64,000 nucleotides of DNA from Actinacidiphila oryziradicis (lineage in GTDB: Bacteria > Actinomycetota > Actinomycetes > Streptomycetales > Streptomycetaceae), in assembly GCF_005047355.1 (NCBI RefSeq), contig NZ_SUMC01000035.1, forward strand, positions 26,488 to 90,487. The letters are read 5' to 3'. The notes below the pieces were generated by a model. It made no database searches. It was not told the DNA's origin and saw only the letters and a list, made by a program, of their open reading frames with translations. Shown here piece by piece: positions 29,949 through 38,239 of this stretch (the stretch's first letter is position 1; every line of letters begins with the position of its first letter). Position numbers and translations under genes: made by a program.

Positions 29949-30110
29949 TTGCTCAACCGAATTCAAGATTTCTGGCGTGAGGGCCTGTCCGTTTCCGGTC
30001 AGGAAACTTTGCGTCGCCAGTGTGATTACTGTGCGTGGAGCCCGACCCTGCCGCAGTGCGAGAAATCTCCCGGAACGCCCATCTATTTACCGGTTCGAAA
30101 CGTATCTTGA
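29949..30110 (+). CDS. Possible 53-residue cysteine-containing ORF (tentative)
   Basis: In the 331-nt gap between the DUF1996 gene and the His-rich gene, a TTG preceded at 5 nt by GGAGGAGG opens a 53-codon frame with CDYCAWSPTLPQC. Codon usage is not high-GC3 like its neighbours and another frame is open over the same stretch, so coding status is doubtful. A small hairpin GTTTCC/GGAAAC lies inside (29991-30007). No family recognised. Confidence 0.22.
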   Translation: MLNRIQDFWREGLSVSGQETLRRQCDYCAWSPTLPQCEKSPGTPIYLPVRNVS

Positions 30111-30139
30111 CTAGTCGCTTCCTCTGAAAGGGGAGAACC

Positions 30140-30301
30140 ATGGCAATCTTCAGCCACGTCGTTCCCGCGCGCAGCGGCCACGGCGACAAGCGGGACAACA
30201 GGTCGCGTGACGAGAGGGACAGGGAGCGTCACGGCGGTTACGGTCACCACGGTCATCACGGCCACCACGGTCACCACCACCACCACCACTCCCACCGCTG
30301 A
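30140..30301 (+). CDS. Small histidine-rich protein, candidate metal-binding
   Basis: A 53-residue protein starting MAIFSHVVPARSGHGDKR. The middle is densely charged (RDERDRERHGG) and the C-terminal third is a run of HHG repeats and six consecutive histidines, ending SHR; about 18 of 53 residues are His. ATG at 30140 follows AGGGGAG by 6 nt. The AT-rich sequence at about 30083-30112 could be its promoter. Composition suggests nickel, zinc or copper binding or storage, as in Hpn-type proteins, but this is inference from composition. No metal transporter is adjacent. Confidence 0.6.
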   Translation: MAIFSHVVPARSGHGDKRDNRSRDERDRERHGGYGHHGHHGHHGHHHHHHSHR

Positions 30302-30365
30302 CCGCGCTCGTCGGTCCGACCGGGCCCGGGATCGGGTTCCAGGCCCGGTCAAATCCAAGACGCCG

Positions 30366-30390
30366 CCCCACCTGTTCTCGCGGCCTCTAA
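30366..30390. repeat. Solitary copy of the terminal repeat of element 9798-9990
   Basis: The 25 bases beginning CCCCACCTGTTCTCGCGG match the right terminal repeat at 9966-9990 at 22 of 25 positions. No matching left end was seen between here and the His-rich gene, so this may be a relic or one end of a decayed element just upstream of the ABC exporter gene. Confidence 0.5.
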
Positions 30391-30425
30391 GCCATGTCAT
30401 CCCGTGAGCGGTAAGGACGCCTGAG

Positions 30426-32273
30426 ATGACGCGTACCTTGCGGTCCGCGCTGCGTCGGTTGCTGTCTGTTGCCGAGGACCCCGACGCCGTTGTCGCCGCC
30501 GCGCCGCCGGTCCCTCTGAAGGAGGTGTTCCGGCGCTTCTGGCCCTACACCCGCGGTGGTCGGCGCTGGCTGGTGCTGATCGCCGTTTTCAGCGTGGTCG
30601 GGCCGGCCTTCGACGCCGCTGAGATCTGGCTTTTCAAGCTCGTGATCGATGACGTGCTCGTCCCGCGTGACCTGAGCCTCTTCCTGCCGATCGCCCTCGC
30701 GTATGTCGGGCTCACCCTTGGCTCCGGCATTCTCAACTTCGCCGACAGCGTGACGTCCACGTGGGTCAGTGAGCGTTTCCTGCTGGCTCTGCGGTCGGAA
30801 GTGTTCCGGCACGTCCAGGGACTCTCGCTCGGCTTCTTCGAACGGCGGCGGTTGGGCGATGTGCTCTCCCGTGTGACCGGCGATGTCGACGCCGTCGAGA
30901 CGTTCCTCCTCTCCGGGGTGGCGGACGCGCTCTACTACGTGATGCGGCTGGGCATCTTCGTCGGTCTGCTCTTCTACCTGCGGTGGGACCTGACCCTCCT
31001 CGCGCTTGTCATCGCGCCGATGTTCTGGTTCGCGGCGCGGCATTTCTCCCGGCTGATCAAGGCCGTGTCACGGGAGCGACGGCGCCGCACCGGCTCGATC
31101 AGCGCGATCAGCGAGGAGGTGCTCGGCAACATCGCCCTGGTGCAGGCGTACAACCGCCAGGAATGGGAACACAGCCGGTTCCAGCGCGAGAGCCTCGGCA
31201 AGTTCCGCGCGACCATGGCCTCGGCGCGGATCAGTGCCCTGTTCGGCCCGCTCATCGACCTCATCGAGCTGACCGGCGCCCTGGTCGTCATGGGGCTCGG
31301 CACATGGGAGCTGACGCGGGGCCAGCTGACTCTGGGCGGGCTGATGGTTTTCCTGGGGCTGGTGAGCCAGCTCTACAGCCCTATCCGCGAGCTGTCCCAC
31401 CTCAGCAACACCTTCTTCGGGGCGTCCGCCTCCGCGGAGCGGATCATCGAACTGCTCGACCAGCGTCCCCAGGTCCGCGAGGCCGCCAACGCCGCGGTCC
31501 TCGGACGGGTCCGCGGCGACGTCGAGTTCGACGGTGTCTCCTTCAGCTACCCGGAGACGACCGAGCCGGCGCTGTCGCAGCTCTCCTTCCGGGTGGCACC
31601 CGGCGAGACCCTGGCGGTGGTGGGGGCCAGCGGCGCCGGCAAGTCCACCGCCGCCAAGCTGCTGCTGCGCTTCTACGACCCGGCCCACGGCTCGGTCCGG
31701 CTCGACGGGGCCGACCTGCGGGAACTGCGCCTCGGCGATCTGCGGGAGAACGTAGCGGTGGTGCTCCAGGAGACGCTTGTCCTCCACGGCACGGTGCGGG
31801 AGAACATCGCCTACGGCCGGCCGGACGCGAGCGGGGCCGAAGTCGTCGCAGCGGCCCGCGCCGCTGACGCGCACGAGTTCATCAAGCTACTGCCGGAGGG
31901 CTACGACACCCTGGTGGGCCAGCGCGGCCGACTGCTCTCCGGCGGACAACGCCAGCGTCTCGCGATCGCCCGCGCGATGATCCGTGACGCGCCCGTGCTC
32001 ATCCTGGACGAGCCGACCACCGGCCTCGACGCCGAGTCGGGACGGCGGATCCTGGAGCCGCTGCGCCGGCTGATGGCGGGACGCACCACGATCATCATCT
32101 CGCACAATCTGCTCACCGTCCGCGACGCCACCCAGATCCTGGTGCTCGACCACGGCCGGGTCGTGGAGCGCGGCACCCACGACGAGCTGCTGCTGCGCGA
32201 CGCGGCCTATGCCCGGCTGCACCGGCTGCACCGCCCGGCGGATGACGCGCTGACCCTGGAGAGGTTGCCGTGA
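30426..32273 (+). CDS. ABC exporter with fused membrane and ATPase domains
   Basis: A 615-residue half-transporter of the MsbA/type IV exporter class. An amphipathic N-terminal part (1-35) leads to a six-helix transmembrane domain (about 45-330) and a nucleotide-binding domain (about 360-600). The latter shows GASGAGKST, Q-loop LQETLVLHGTV, signature LLSGGQRQRLAIARA, Walker B LILDEPTTG and switch ISHNL. It should work as a homodimer, or heterodimer with a partner elsewhere, exporting an unknown lipid, drug or peptide. In this gene arrangement a Ser/Thr kinase gene often follows; here only a wreck of one remains, starting inside the stop codon at 32270. Confidence 0.93.
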   Translation: MTRTLRSALRRLLSVAEDPDAVVAAAPPVPLKEVFRRFWPYTRGGRRWLVLIAVFSVVGPAFDAAEIWLFKLVIDDVLVPRDLSLFLPIALAYVGLTLGSGILNFADSVTSTWVSERFLLALRSEVFRHVQGLSLGFFERRRLGDVLSRVTGDVDAVETFLLSGVADALYYVMRLGIFVGLLFYLRWDLTLLALVIAPMFWFAARHFSRLIKAVSRERRRRTGSISAISEEVLGNIALVQAYNRQEWEHSRFQRESLGKFRATMASARISALFGPLIDLIELTGALVVMGLGTWELTRGQLTLGGLMVFLGLVSQLYSPIRELSHLSNTFFGASASAERIIELLDQRPQVREAANAAVLGRVRGDVEFDGVSFSYPETTEPALSQLSFRVAPGETLAVVGASGAGKSTAAKLLLRFYDPAHGSVRLDGADLRELRLGDLRENVAVVLQETLVLHGTVRENIAYGRPDASGAEVVAAARAADAHEFIKLLPEGYDTLVGQRGRLLSGGQRQRLAIARAMIRDAPVLILDEPTTGLDAESGRRILEPLRRLMAGRTTIIISHNLLTVRDATQILVLDHGRVVERGTHDELLLRDAAYARLHRLHRPADDALTLERLP

Positions 32274-32440
32274 TCCGTACCAGTACCAGAGCGCCACCGG
32301 TCGTCGTCTACGACGCCTGGAGCGAGTAGCGCGAGTGCCGGTGCGTGGCCAAGGCTCCTGCACCCGGCTGGTGCGGGAGGGCCGCCGGCTGCGTCTGCGG
32401 CGCCGGACGGCCGCCGTCGTGGTCGGCGCTGTAACGCTCC
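32270..32440 (+). pseudogene. Decayed Ser/Thr protein kinase gene (N-terminal remnant)
   Basis: A GTG overlapping the exporter stop (GTGA) gives VIRTSTRAPPVVVYDAWSE followed by an in-frame TAG and then RECRCVAK, which looks like the start of a kinase N-lobe including the ATP-binding VAK lysine. The next kinase-like segment, TRLVREGRRLRLRRR, lies in another frame. The remainder of the catalytic domain is missing. The gene is therefore destroyed by a nonsense change, a frameshift and large deletion. The start overlap implies it was once coupled to the exporter. Confidence 0.6.
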
Positions 32441-32515
32441 TGAGCAGGCACACGGCGGGATCACCAGGTACGAGGCGGCCACCGGCGGTCGGGAGCCGTC
32501 GGCGCCATGTCCCGC

Positions 32516-32541
32516 CGCCTCCGGCCGGCAAGCCGGAGGCG
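32516..32541 (+). terminator. Stem-loop between pseudokinase and ECF sigma gene
   Basis: CGCCTCCGGC (32516-32525) pairs with GCCGGAGGCG (32532-32541) around a 6-nt loop. It lies after the exporter and kinase remnant and about 55 nt before the sigma-factor start, so it probably ends exporter transcripts. The remaining stretch 32440-32515 shows nothing recognisable. Confidence 0.55.
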
Positions 32542-32596
32542 GGCGATCGCGGCCCCGCTGGGCAATCCCTCCCGGAGGGTGTTACGTAGTAGAGGT

Positions 32597-33175
32597 ATGC
32601 GTGACATGGGCGTTCCCCTGGAGCGGATGCCTGACGAAGCACTGCTGGCAGGCCTCATGACCGGCGATCCCGAGATCGCCGTCGCGTTCGTGCGCCGGTT
32701 CCAGCACAACATCTTCGGCGTGGCTATCGCGGTGACCGGTGACGTGCAGCTCGCCGAGGACATCGCCCAGCAGACCTACGAGCGGGCCTGTCGGCACGCC
32801 CAGGTCTACGACGCGCGCCGCGGATCGGTCCGCACCTGGCTGACGGCCATCGCTCACAACCTCGCGATCGACGCCGTACGCACCCGCAAAGCCACCCCGG
32901 TCGACCCCAGCGAACTGGCGTTCGTGCTGGACGCCGTCACCCAGACGCCGGAGCGGCACGCGCTCGCCGACGAGGCCTCGGCGGAATTGCGCGGTGCCGT
33001 AGCCGAACTGCCGCTCGGGCAGGCACGGGCCCTGGTCATGGCGGGGATCTACGGAATGACCGCTCAGCAGATCGCGGACATCGAACAAGTACCCCTCGGC
33101 ACCGCCAAGACCCGGATCAGGGCGGCCATGGGGAAGGTCCGCGTCTGCCTGGCATCACGGCAGGACATGCCATGA
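32597..33175 (+). CDS. ECF-type RNA polymerase sigma factor
   Basis: A 192-residue sigma-70-like factor. Region 2 (about 35-100) includes AEDIAQQTYERACRHAQVYDA and WLTAIAHNLAIDAVR; region 4 (about 130-182) includes AELPLGQARALVMAGIYG and QIADIEQVPLGTAKTRIR. The stop overlaps the anti-sigma start (ATGA), the classical arrangement in which the downstream product holds the sigma inactive. ATG 32597 sits too close to its AGAGG box; ATG 32606 has better spacing and is an equally likely start. The target promoters are unknown. Confidence 0.9.
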   Translation: MRDMGVPLERMPDEALLAGLMTGDPEIAVAFVRRFQHNIFGVAIAVTGDVQLAEDIAQQTYERACRHAQVYDARRGSVRTWLTAIAHNLAIDAVRTRKATPVDPSELAFVLDAVTQTPERHALADEASAELRGAVAELPLGQARALVMAGIYGMTAQQIADIEQVPLGTAKTRIRAAMGKVRVCLASRQDMP

Positions 33176-33882
33176 CCGATGCCGGCGGGTTCACCTGCGA
33201 CCAGTTCCGGGAGAGCAGCGCGGAGCTCGCGTTGGGAGTACTGCCCGCCCGGGAGCGGGCCACGGTCATGGCACACCTTCAGCATTGCGCCGCCTGCTGC
33301 GAACACGTCCGTGAGATGACGCTGGCGGCCGACGCGCTGCTGGACCTCATCCCGGGCCGCGAGCCACCGATAGGTTTTGAAGCCCGGGTGTTCCAGCGGA
33401 TCGGCCTGCCACCCCAGCCGCGGCACCGCGCGGCGTGGCGCCGGGTCGCACTCCTGGGCGCGGCCGCGGCGGTCGCCTTCGCCCTGGGCATGGGCGGATG
33501 GGTGCTCGGCAGCTCGCCGAACGCCCACGTCCCCGCCGCGTCGTCGACCGCTCCCGGGTTCCCGGGCCCGGTGCTGCGCGCCGCCGCGCTCACCACTGCG
33601 AAGGGGCAGCCGGTGGGGCAGGTCTTCGCCTACCCCGGGCAGTCGCCGTGGGTGTACATGACCGTGGACGCCGACAAGATCGCGGCCGATCGCCCGGTCC
33701 GCTGCCAGCTCCAGCTCGCCGACGGCTCCACCATCGGGCTCGGCTCCTTCGCCCTCACCCACGGCTACGGCCACTGGGGCGGCCCCTACGCGGTCGGCTC
33801 CACAGCCGTCACAGCCGTCCGCCTGCTCGGTATGGACGGCTCCGTACTGGCCACCGCCACATTCCCGACGGCAAAGGGCTGA
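33172..33882 (+). CDS. Membrane anti-sigma factor with zinc-binding anti-sigma domain
   Basis: A 236-residue protein. The N-terminal anti-sigma domain (about 1-65) has the HLQHCAAC (H-x3-C-x2-C) zinc motif, a single transmembrane helix spans about 97-117 (LLGAAAAVAFALGMGGWVLG), and an extracytoplasmic domain (about 130-236) resembles the anti-sigma-K (RskA-like) C-terminal fold. It should bind the ECF factor encoded immediately upstream, releasing it after an envelope signal. The ATG overlaps the sigma stop by 4 nt. Confidence 0.92.
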   Translation: MTDAGGFTCDQFRESSAELALGVLPARERATVMAHLQHCAACCEHVREMTLAADALLDLIPGREPPIGFEARVFQRIGLPPQPRHRAAWRRVALLGAAAAVAFALGMGGWVLGSSPNAHVPAASSTAPGFPGPVLRAAALTTAKGQPVGQVFAYPGQSPWVYMTVDADKIAADRPVRCQLQLADGSTIGLGSFALTHGYGHWGGPYAVGSTAVTAVRLLGMDGSVLATATFPTAKG

Positions 33883-33983
33883 GGCCCAACTCCTACGCCG
33901 TCCCGGCCTCGCGGACGGCCGTCGGTCATTGGCCATTGGCCATATCGGGCCCGTTCGCGTAACCCGCCCTGGAAAATGGCCCC

Positions 33984-34502
33984 ATGCCGATGGACGCCAC
34001 TGAACTCATCTCCGTGCGGCTCCGCCGCGCCACCGCCGCCGATGTGCCCGCGCTGGTGCATCTGCGGGTACTCATGCTCGACGCCATGGGCGTACAGACC
34101 GGCGGACCCGACTCCGCCTGGCGGAGGGCGGCGGAGCTGTGGTTCACCGAACGGCTCCGGCATCCGGAGGAGTTCGCCGCCTTCGTTGTCGACGACCCGG
34201 AACTCGGCGTCGTCTCCAGCGCGGTGGGTATGTGCGACCGGCACGCTCCGAGCCCGGCCAATGTCAGCGGGGTGCACGGACATGTCTTCAATGTCAGCAC
34301 CGATCCACAGTGCCGCCGCCTCGGTCATGCCCGCGCCTGCCTCGATGCGCTGCTCACCTGGTTCCGGGACGAGACGCGCGTACGGGTGGTCAATCTCAAC
34401 GCCACTCAGGGCGGCGCCGGCCTCTACCGTGCCCTGGGTTTCGAAGCCCCCCGTCATCCTGCCCTGCAGCTCCGGATGACATCGGGCCCAAACGATCAGT
34501 GA
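33984..34502 (+). CDS. GNAT-family N-acetyltransferase
   Basis: A 172-residue acetyltransferase of the GNAT fold. The N-terminal strand (VRLRRATAADVPALVHLR), the acetyl-CoA pyrophosphate loop region (STDPQCRRLGHARACLDALL, around 105-125), and the late NATQGGAGLYRALGFE segment are all present. The usual Q/RxxGxG/A loop appears as QCRRLGHA. It would transfer acetyl from CoA to an unknown amine. It starts 101 nt after the anti-sigma gene and may be transcribed with it. A loose inverted repeat (GTGAGACG at 34499 with CGTCTCAC at 34538) follows its stop. Confidence 0.86.
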   Translation: MPMDATELISVRLRRATAADVPALVHLRVLMLDAMGVQTGGPDSAWRRAAELWFTERLRHPEEFAAFVVDDPELGVVSSAVGMCDRHAPSPANVSGVHGHVFNVSTDPQCRRLGHARACLDALLTWFRDETRVRVVNLNATQGGAGLYRALGFEAPRHPALQLRMTSGPNDQ

Positions 34503-34704
34503 GACGCACCGCTTCCAGACGCGCATTCCCACACGCACGTCTCACCCGCTGTGGTCCAGACCTATTGACCATTGGGCAGACTATTTTATGCCCCTTGAAC
34601 TGTTATGAGCATGACATGACCCCCCGTGCTCACCGGGCGGCCACACACCGGTCCAGGGGCCGGGGAGACGGCCGACCCCCGTCTTCCCGGCCCCGCGTCG
34701 GTTG

Positions 34705-35820
34705 TCAGCCCTTGCCGGGTGTCAGGGTCAACAGGTCCACGACATCGCGGAGATCATCGCGCCGGCGGAACACCGCGCGCTGCCGGTCGGCGCCGCAGCC
34801 GGCCGTACGCAGGCGCTCCCAGATCCCCTGGACCACGTCCAGGTCGTCCGCCGCGTGCAGGGCCGGTGCGGCGCGTCGGATGAGCTGCCCGACCAGTTCG
34901 GAGGCCGGCGCCGGGCGGCCGGTCGCCGGGTCCACGCCGGAGCCCCGCAGGCCGTCGCGGGCCGCTCTCCAGTGCGCGGCCCGAAGCAGGGGGTCCGGAA
35001 TGTCGGGGGCGGGCTCGCCGCTGCGGGCTTCGGCCAGCAGGACCGCGGCCAGGGCACGGGCCAGACCGGCGAGCAGGAGGACGGTGTCCAGGTCCCCGTT
35101 GACGTCGACGACCCGGATCTCCAGGGTCGGACAGTGCTCGGAGGGGCGGGCGTGCCAGTAGACCATCCGGCGGTCGATCAGCATGCCGCTGCTCACGAGG
35201 GCGTCCACCAGAGCGTCGTACGCCGCCGCGTCGGTGAACAGAGGGGCGGGGCCGGTGCCCGGCCACTGTGCCCAGCGCATGCTCCGCCAACTGGCGTATC
35301 CGGTGTCCTCGCCGTTGTGGAACGGTGAGTTGGCGGCGAGCGCCTGCAAGGTCGGCAGCCAGGGCCGCAGATGGTTGCCGAGCTCTACGGCTTCGTCCCG
35401 GTCGGCCACGCCGACGTGGATGTGGCAGCCGAGAACGCCGGCGCTCTGGTCGCCGGTGACCAGCGGGCCGAATTCGGCGGCCATCAGCCGGTAGCGCTCC
35501 TGGTCGGTGACCTCGAGCCGGCCGCTGGGCGGAATGATCACCGTACCGGACGCCACCGCGCGGCACCCGGCCTCGCCGGCGGCCGTGGCGACGCCCGACC
35601 TCAGCCACCGCAGCTCCTGTCGCAGGTCCTTCAGTGTGGCGACGGGCCGAGTGCGCGTTTCGATCATGCTGGGGAAGAGTTCGGCTGCGACCTGGTCGTC
35701 GAGGATCTCCTGGGCGCCCTTGACGACCACCGGCGCGGCGGCGACCGCGGCCCGGGTCTGGAAGTCCGCCAGCAGAAACTCCTCTTCGACACCGACGGTG
35801 GGTACGTCATCGAAGACCAT
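34705..35820 (-). CDS. Carboxylate-amine ligase, YbdK/glutamate-cysteine ligase family
   Basis: A 371-residue ATP-grasp-like GCS2 enzyme. It opens with TVGVEEEFLLAD (metal/substrate-binding glutamates), has the CHIHVGV motif near 150, SPFHNGEDTGYASWRSMRW near 187, and HCPTLEIRVVDV near 255, all family landmarks. Related enzymes ligate glutamate with cysteine or other amines; the actinobacterial paralogues mostly have untested substrates. Start ATG at 35820. It stands alone, divergent from transketolase, with 194 nt between them. The 200-nt stretch downstream (34503-34704) contains an AT-rich patch near 34565-34620 but no recognisable gene. Confidence 0.88.
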   Translation of the reverse strand: MVFDDVPTVGVEEEFLLADFQTRAAVAAAPVVVKGAQEILDDQVAAELFPSMIETRTRPVATLKDLRQELRWLRSGVATAAGEAGCRAVASGTVIIPPSGRLEVTDQERYRLMAAEFGPLVTGDQSAGVLGCHIHVGVADRDEAVELGNHLRPWLPTLQALAANSPFHNGEDTGYASWRSMRWAQWPGTGPAPLFTDAAAYDALVDALVSSGMLIDRRMVYWHARPSEHCPTLEIRVVDVNGDLDTVLLLAGLARALAAVLLAEARSGEPAPDIPDPLLRAAHWRAARDGLRGSGVDPATGRPAPASELVGQLIRRAAPALHAADDLDVVQGIWERLRTAGCGADRQRAVFRRRDDLRDVVDLLTLTPGKG

Positions 35821-35945
35821 GCATGGGGTTTACCCTGCGCTACCAGCAAGTAACGTTAAAAAGTATGTTTTATCGCCATCCAGATGTCGGATGCTCGGGT
35901 GAGCCGCAGGAGGCTGTCCGTGGGCCGACCGGGACGCTGCGGACG

Positions 35946-35969
35946 GTTTCAGGTGGTGTCGCGGGGTAG
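35946..35969 (+). promoter_or_regulatory. Sigma-B-type promoter of the transketolase operon
   Basis: GTTT (35946-35949), 14 nt, then GGGTAG (35964-35969) matches the streptomycete sigma-B consensus GNNT-N14-16-GGGTAY apart from the last base. It lies 46 nt upstream of the ATG at 36015, and a sigma-B-type factor is encoded 4.5 kb away. Use in vivo is inferred. Confidence 0.55.
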
Positions 35970-36014
35970 CCGCAGGCCATACAGAAACCACTTCACCGAG
36001 AGGGGAGCGCGTCC

Positions 36015-38186
36015 ATGACCAGCCAGTACTCTCTGCGGAACGTTCCGCAGCACGACCGGCGGCGTGATCCGTCACTCGCTGCGCCGATCGCGGACCAGGC
36101 GGGCTGGACGCCGCTGGATGCTCGCGCCGTCGACACGGCCCGTCTGCTCGCGGCCGACGCCGTGCAGCGCACCGGCAATGGCCACCCCGGCACCGCCATG
36201 AGCCTCGCGCCGCTCGCGCACCTGCTGTTCCAGCAGGTCCTGCGGCACGATCCGGACGACGACCAGTGGCTGGGAAGGGACCGTTTCGTACTCTCCTGCG
36301 GGCACTCCTCGCTGACCCAGTACATCCAGCTGTACCTGACCGGTTACGGTCTGGAGCTGTCCGACCTCGAGGCGCTGCGCACCTGGGGCTCGGCCACGCC
36401 GGGGCACCCCGAGTACCGCCATACGAGGGGGATCGAAATCACCACGGGGCCGCTGGGCCAGGGCCTGGCGAGCGCCGTCGGCATGGCCATGGCCGCCCGC
36501 CGGGAACGCGGCCTGCTCGACCCCGACGCGGCGCCCGGTCGCAGCCCCTTCGACCACCGCGTCTATGTCCTCGCCTCCGACGGGGACATGATGGAGGGCG
36601 TCAGCTCGGAGGCGAGTTCCCTGGCGGGGCACCAGCGCCTGGGCGACCTGATCGTCTTCTACGACCAGAACCACATCTCCATCGAGGACGACACCGACAT
36701 CGCTTTCAGCGAGGACGTCGGGGCCCGCTACCGCGCCTACGGCTGGCACGTCGAGGAGGTCGACTGGACCCGCACGGGGAAGTATGTCGAGGACCTCGAC
36801 GCGGTTCTCGCCGCCGTCCGCGCCGCCGAGGCCGAGACCTCGCGTCCGTCGATGATCGTCCTCCGTACGATCATCGGCTGGCCGGCACCGACCAAGCAGA
36901 ACACCGGCAAGGCCCACGGCGCTGCCCTCGGCGAGGAAGAGGTCGCCGCCACCAAGGAGCTGCTCGGCTTCGACCCCGGCCAGGACTTCGCCGTCGGCGA
37001 GGACGTGCTCGCGCACACCCGCGGGGCGGCACGGGAGCGCGGGCGCCGCCTGCACCAACTCTGGGAGCGCGAATACCAGCAGTGGCGCAAGAACAACCCC
37101 GAACGTGCCGCCTTGCTGGACCGGCTGAGGGCCGCGGAACTGCCCGACGGCTGGGCCGACGCCATCCCCTTCTTCTCCCCGGACCCGAAGGGCATGGCGA
37201 CCAGGAAAGCCTCCGGTGAGGTCCTCACCGCGCTGGCCCCCGTCCTGCCGGAGCTGTGGGGCGGCTCCGCCGACCTCGCCGGGAGCAACAACACCACGAT
37301 GGAGGGCGAGCCGTCCTTCATACCGTCCGACCGGCAGACCAAGGAGTGGAAGGGCGGCCCGTACGGGCGCACCCTTCACTTCGGCGTGCGTGAGCATGCC
37401 ATGGGCGCGATCCTCAACGGCATCGCCCTGCAGAGCCTCACCCGCGCCTACGGCGGAACGTTCCTGACGTTCAGCGACTACATGCGCCCCGCCGTGCGGC
37501 TGGGGGCGCTCATGAAACTGCCCGCCATCTACGTGTGGACGCACGACTCCATCGGCCTGGGCGAGGACGGCCCCACCCACCAGCCCGTGGAGCATCTGGC
37601 GGCGCTCCGGGCCATTCCCGGACTGGATGTCGTCCGGCCCGGCGACGCGAACGAGACGGCCGTGTGCTGGCGGACCGTGATCGAACACCGGGACCGGCCC
37701 ACGGGCATGGTTCTGACCAGGCAGAACCTGCCCGTCCTGGCGCGAGGCGAGGGCGGCTGTGCCCCGGCGGAAGGCGCCGCGCGCGGCGGTTACGTCCTCT
37801 CCGACGCGGGGACGGCCGACAGGCCCGATGTGCTGCTGATCGGGACCGGCTCGGAGGTCCAGATCGCTCTCGACGCCGCGGCCCTGCTCGGCGGGGAGGG
37901 CATCGCGGCCCGGGTCGTGTCGATGCCCTGCCAGGAGTGGTTCGCCGCCCAGCCCGAGGCTTACCGGGACGACGTCCTGCCTCCGGCCGTACGGGCCCGG
38001 GTCAGCGTCGAGGCGGCCGTGGGTCAGGGATGGCGGGACATAGTGGGCGATGCCGGGCGTATCGTCAGCCTGGAGCACTTCGGTGCCTCTGCCGACTACA
38101 AGACGCTCTACCGCGAGTTCGGCATCACCCCCGAAGCCGTGGCCCAGGCCGCCCGCGACAGCCTCGCTGCTGCCCGCAGTCGTTGA
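36015..38186 (+). CDS. tkt: Transketolase
   Basis: A 723-residue thiamine diphosphate enzyme of the pentose phosphate pathway. The N-terminal domain has GNGHPGTAMSLAPLAHLLFQ and the ThDP/metal site SDGDMMEGVSSEASSLAGH with YDQNHISI. The middle domain has GVREHAMGAILNG and THDSIGLGEDGPTHQPVEH. Length and order match the family. ATG at 36015 follows AGGGGAG. As the promoter looks sigma-B dependent and two RsbW-like genes follow closely, this is likely a stress-induced isoenzyme raising pentose-phosphate flux rather than the primary copy, which usually sits beside tal/zwf. Confidence 0.94.
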   Translation: MTSQYSLRNVPQHDRRRDPSLAAPIADQAGWTPLDARAVDTARLLAADAVQRTGNGHPGTAMSLAPLAHLLFQQVLRHDPDDDQWLGRDRFVLSCGHSSLTQYIQLYLTGYGLELSDLEALRTWGSATPGHPEYRHTRGIEITTGPLGQGLASAVGMAMAARRERGLLDPDAAPGRSPFDHRVYVLASDGDMMEGVSSEASSLAGHQRLGDLIVFYDQNHISIEDDTDIAFSEDVGARYRAYGWHVEEVDWTRTGKYVEDLDAVLAAVRAAEAETSRPSMIVLRTIIGWPAPTKQNTGKAHGAALGEEEVAATKELLGFDPGQDFAVGEDVLAHTRGAARERGRRLHQLWEREYQQWRKNNPERAALLDRLRAAELPDGWADAIPFFSPDPKGMATRKASGEVLTALAPVLPELWGGSADLAGSNNTTMEGEPSFIPSDRQTKEWKGGPYGRTLHFGVREHAMGAILNGIALQSLTRAYGGTFLTFSDYMRPAVRLGALMKLPAIYVWTHDSIGLGEDGPTHQPVEHLAALRAIPGLDVVRPGDANETAVCWRTVIEHRDRPTGMVLTRQNLPVLARGEGGCAPAEGAARGGYVLSDAGTADRPDVLLIGTGSEVQIALDAAALLGGEGIAARVVSMPCQEWFAAQPEAYRDDVLPPAVRARVSVEAAVGQGWRDIVGDAGRIVSLEHFGASADYKTLYREFGITPEAVAQAARDSLAAARSR

Positions 38187-38239
38187 CAGCCGGCAGCGCG
38201 GACAGTGACCCACCTGTCACGCGAGGGAGGTGTTCGCCG

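Noticed and set aside
30085..30105. GGTTCGAAAC considered as a tRNA T-loop
   Set aside because: No acceptor stem, D-arm or anticodon arm could be drawn around it.
32580..32596. TTACGTAGTAGA before the ECF sigma gene considered as a BlaI-type site
   Set aside because: Only one half resembles the dyads near the BlaI locus; there is no matching left arm.
34503..34704. AT-richer stretch after the GNAT gene considered as a promoter with gene downstream
   Set aside because: TTGACC and TATTTT are spaced too closely and no coding frame follows in either direction except the convergent ligase gene.
36072..38213. Open frame of 713 codons opposite transketolase
   Set aside because: Antisense shadow; transketolase motifs on the plus strand are clear.
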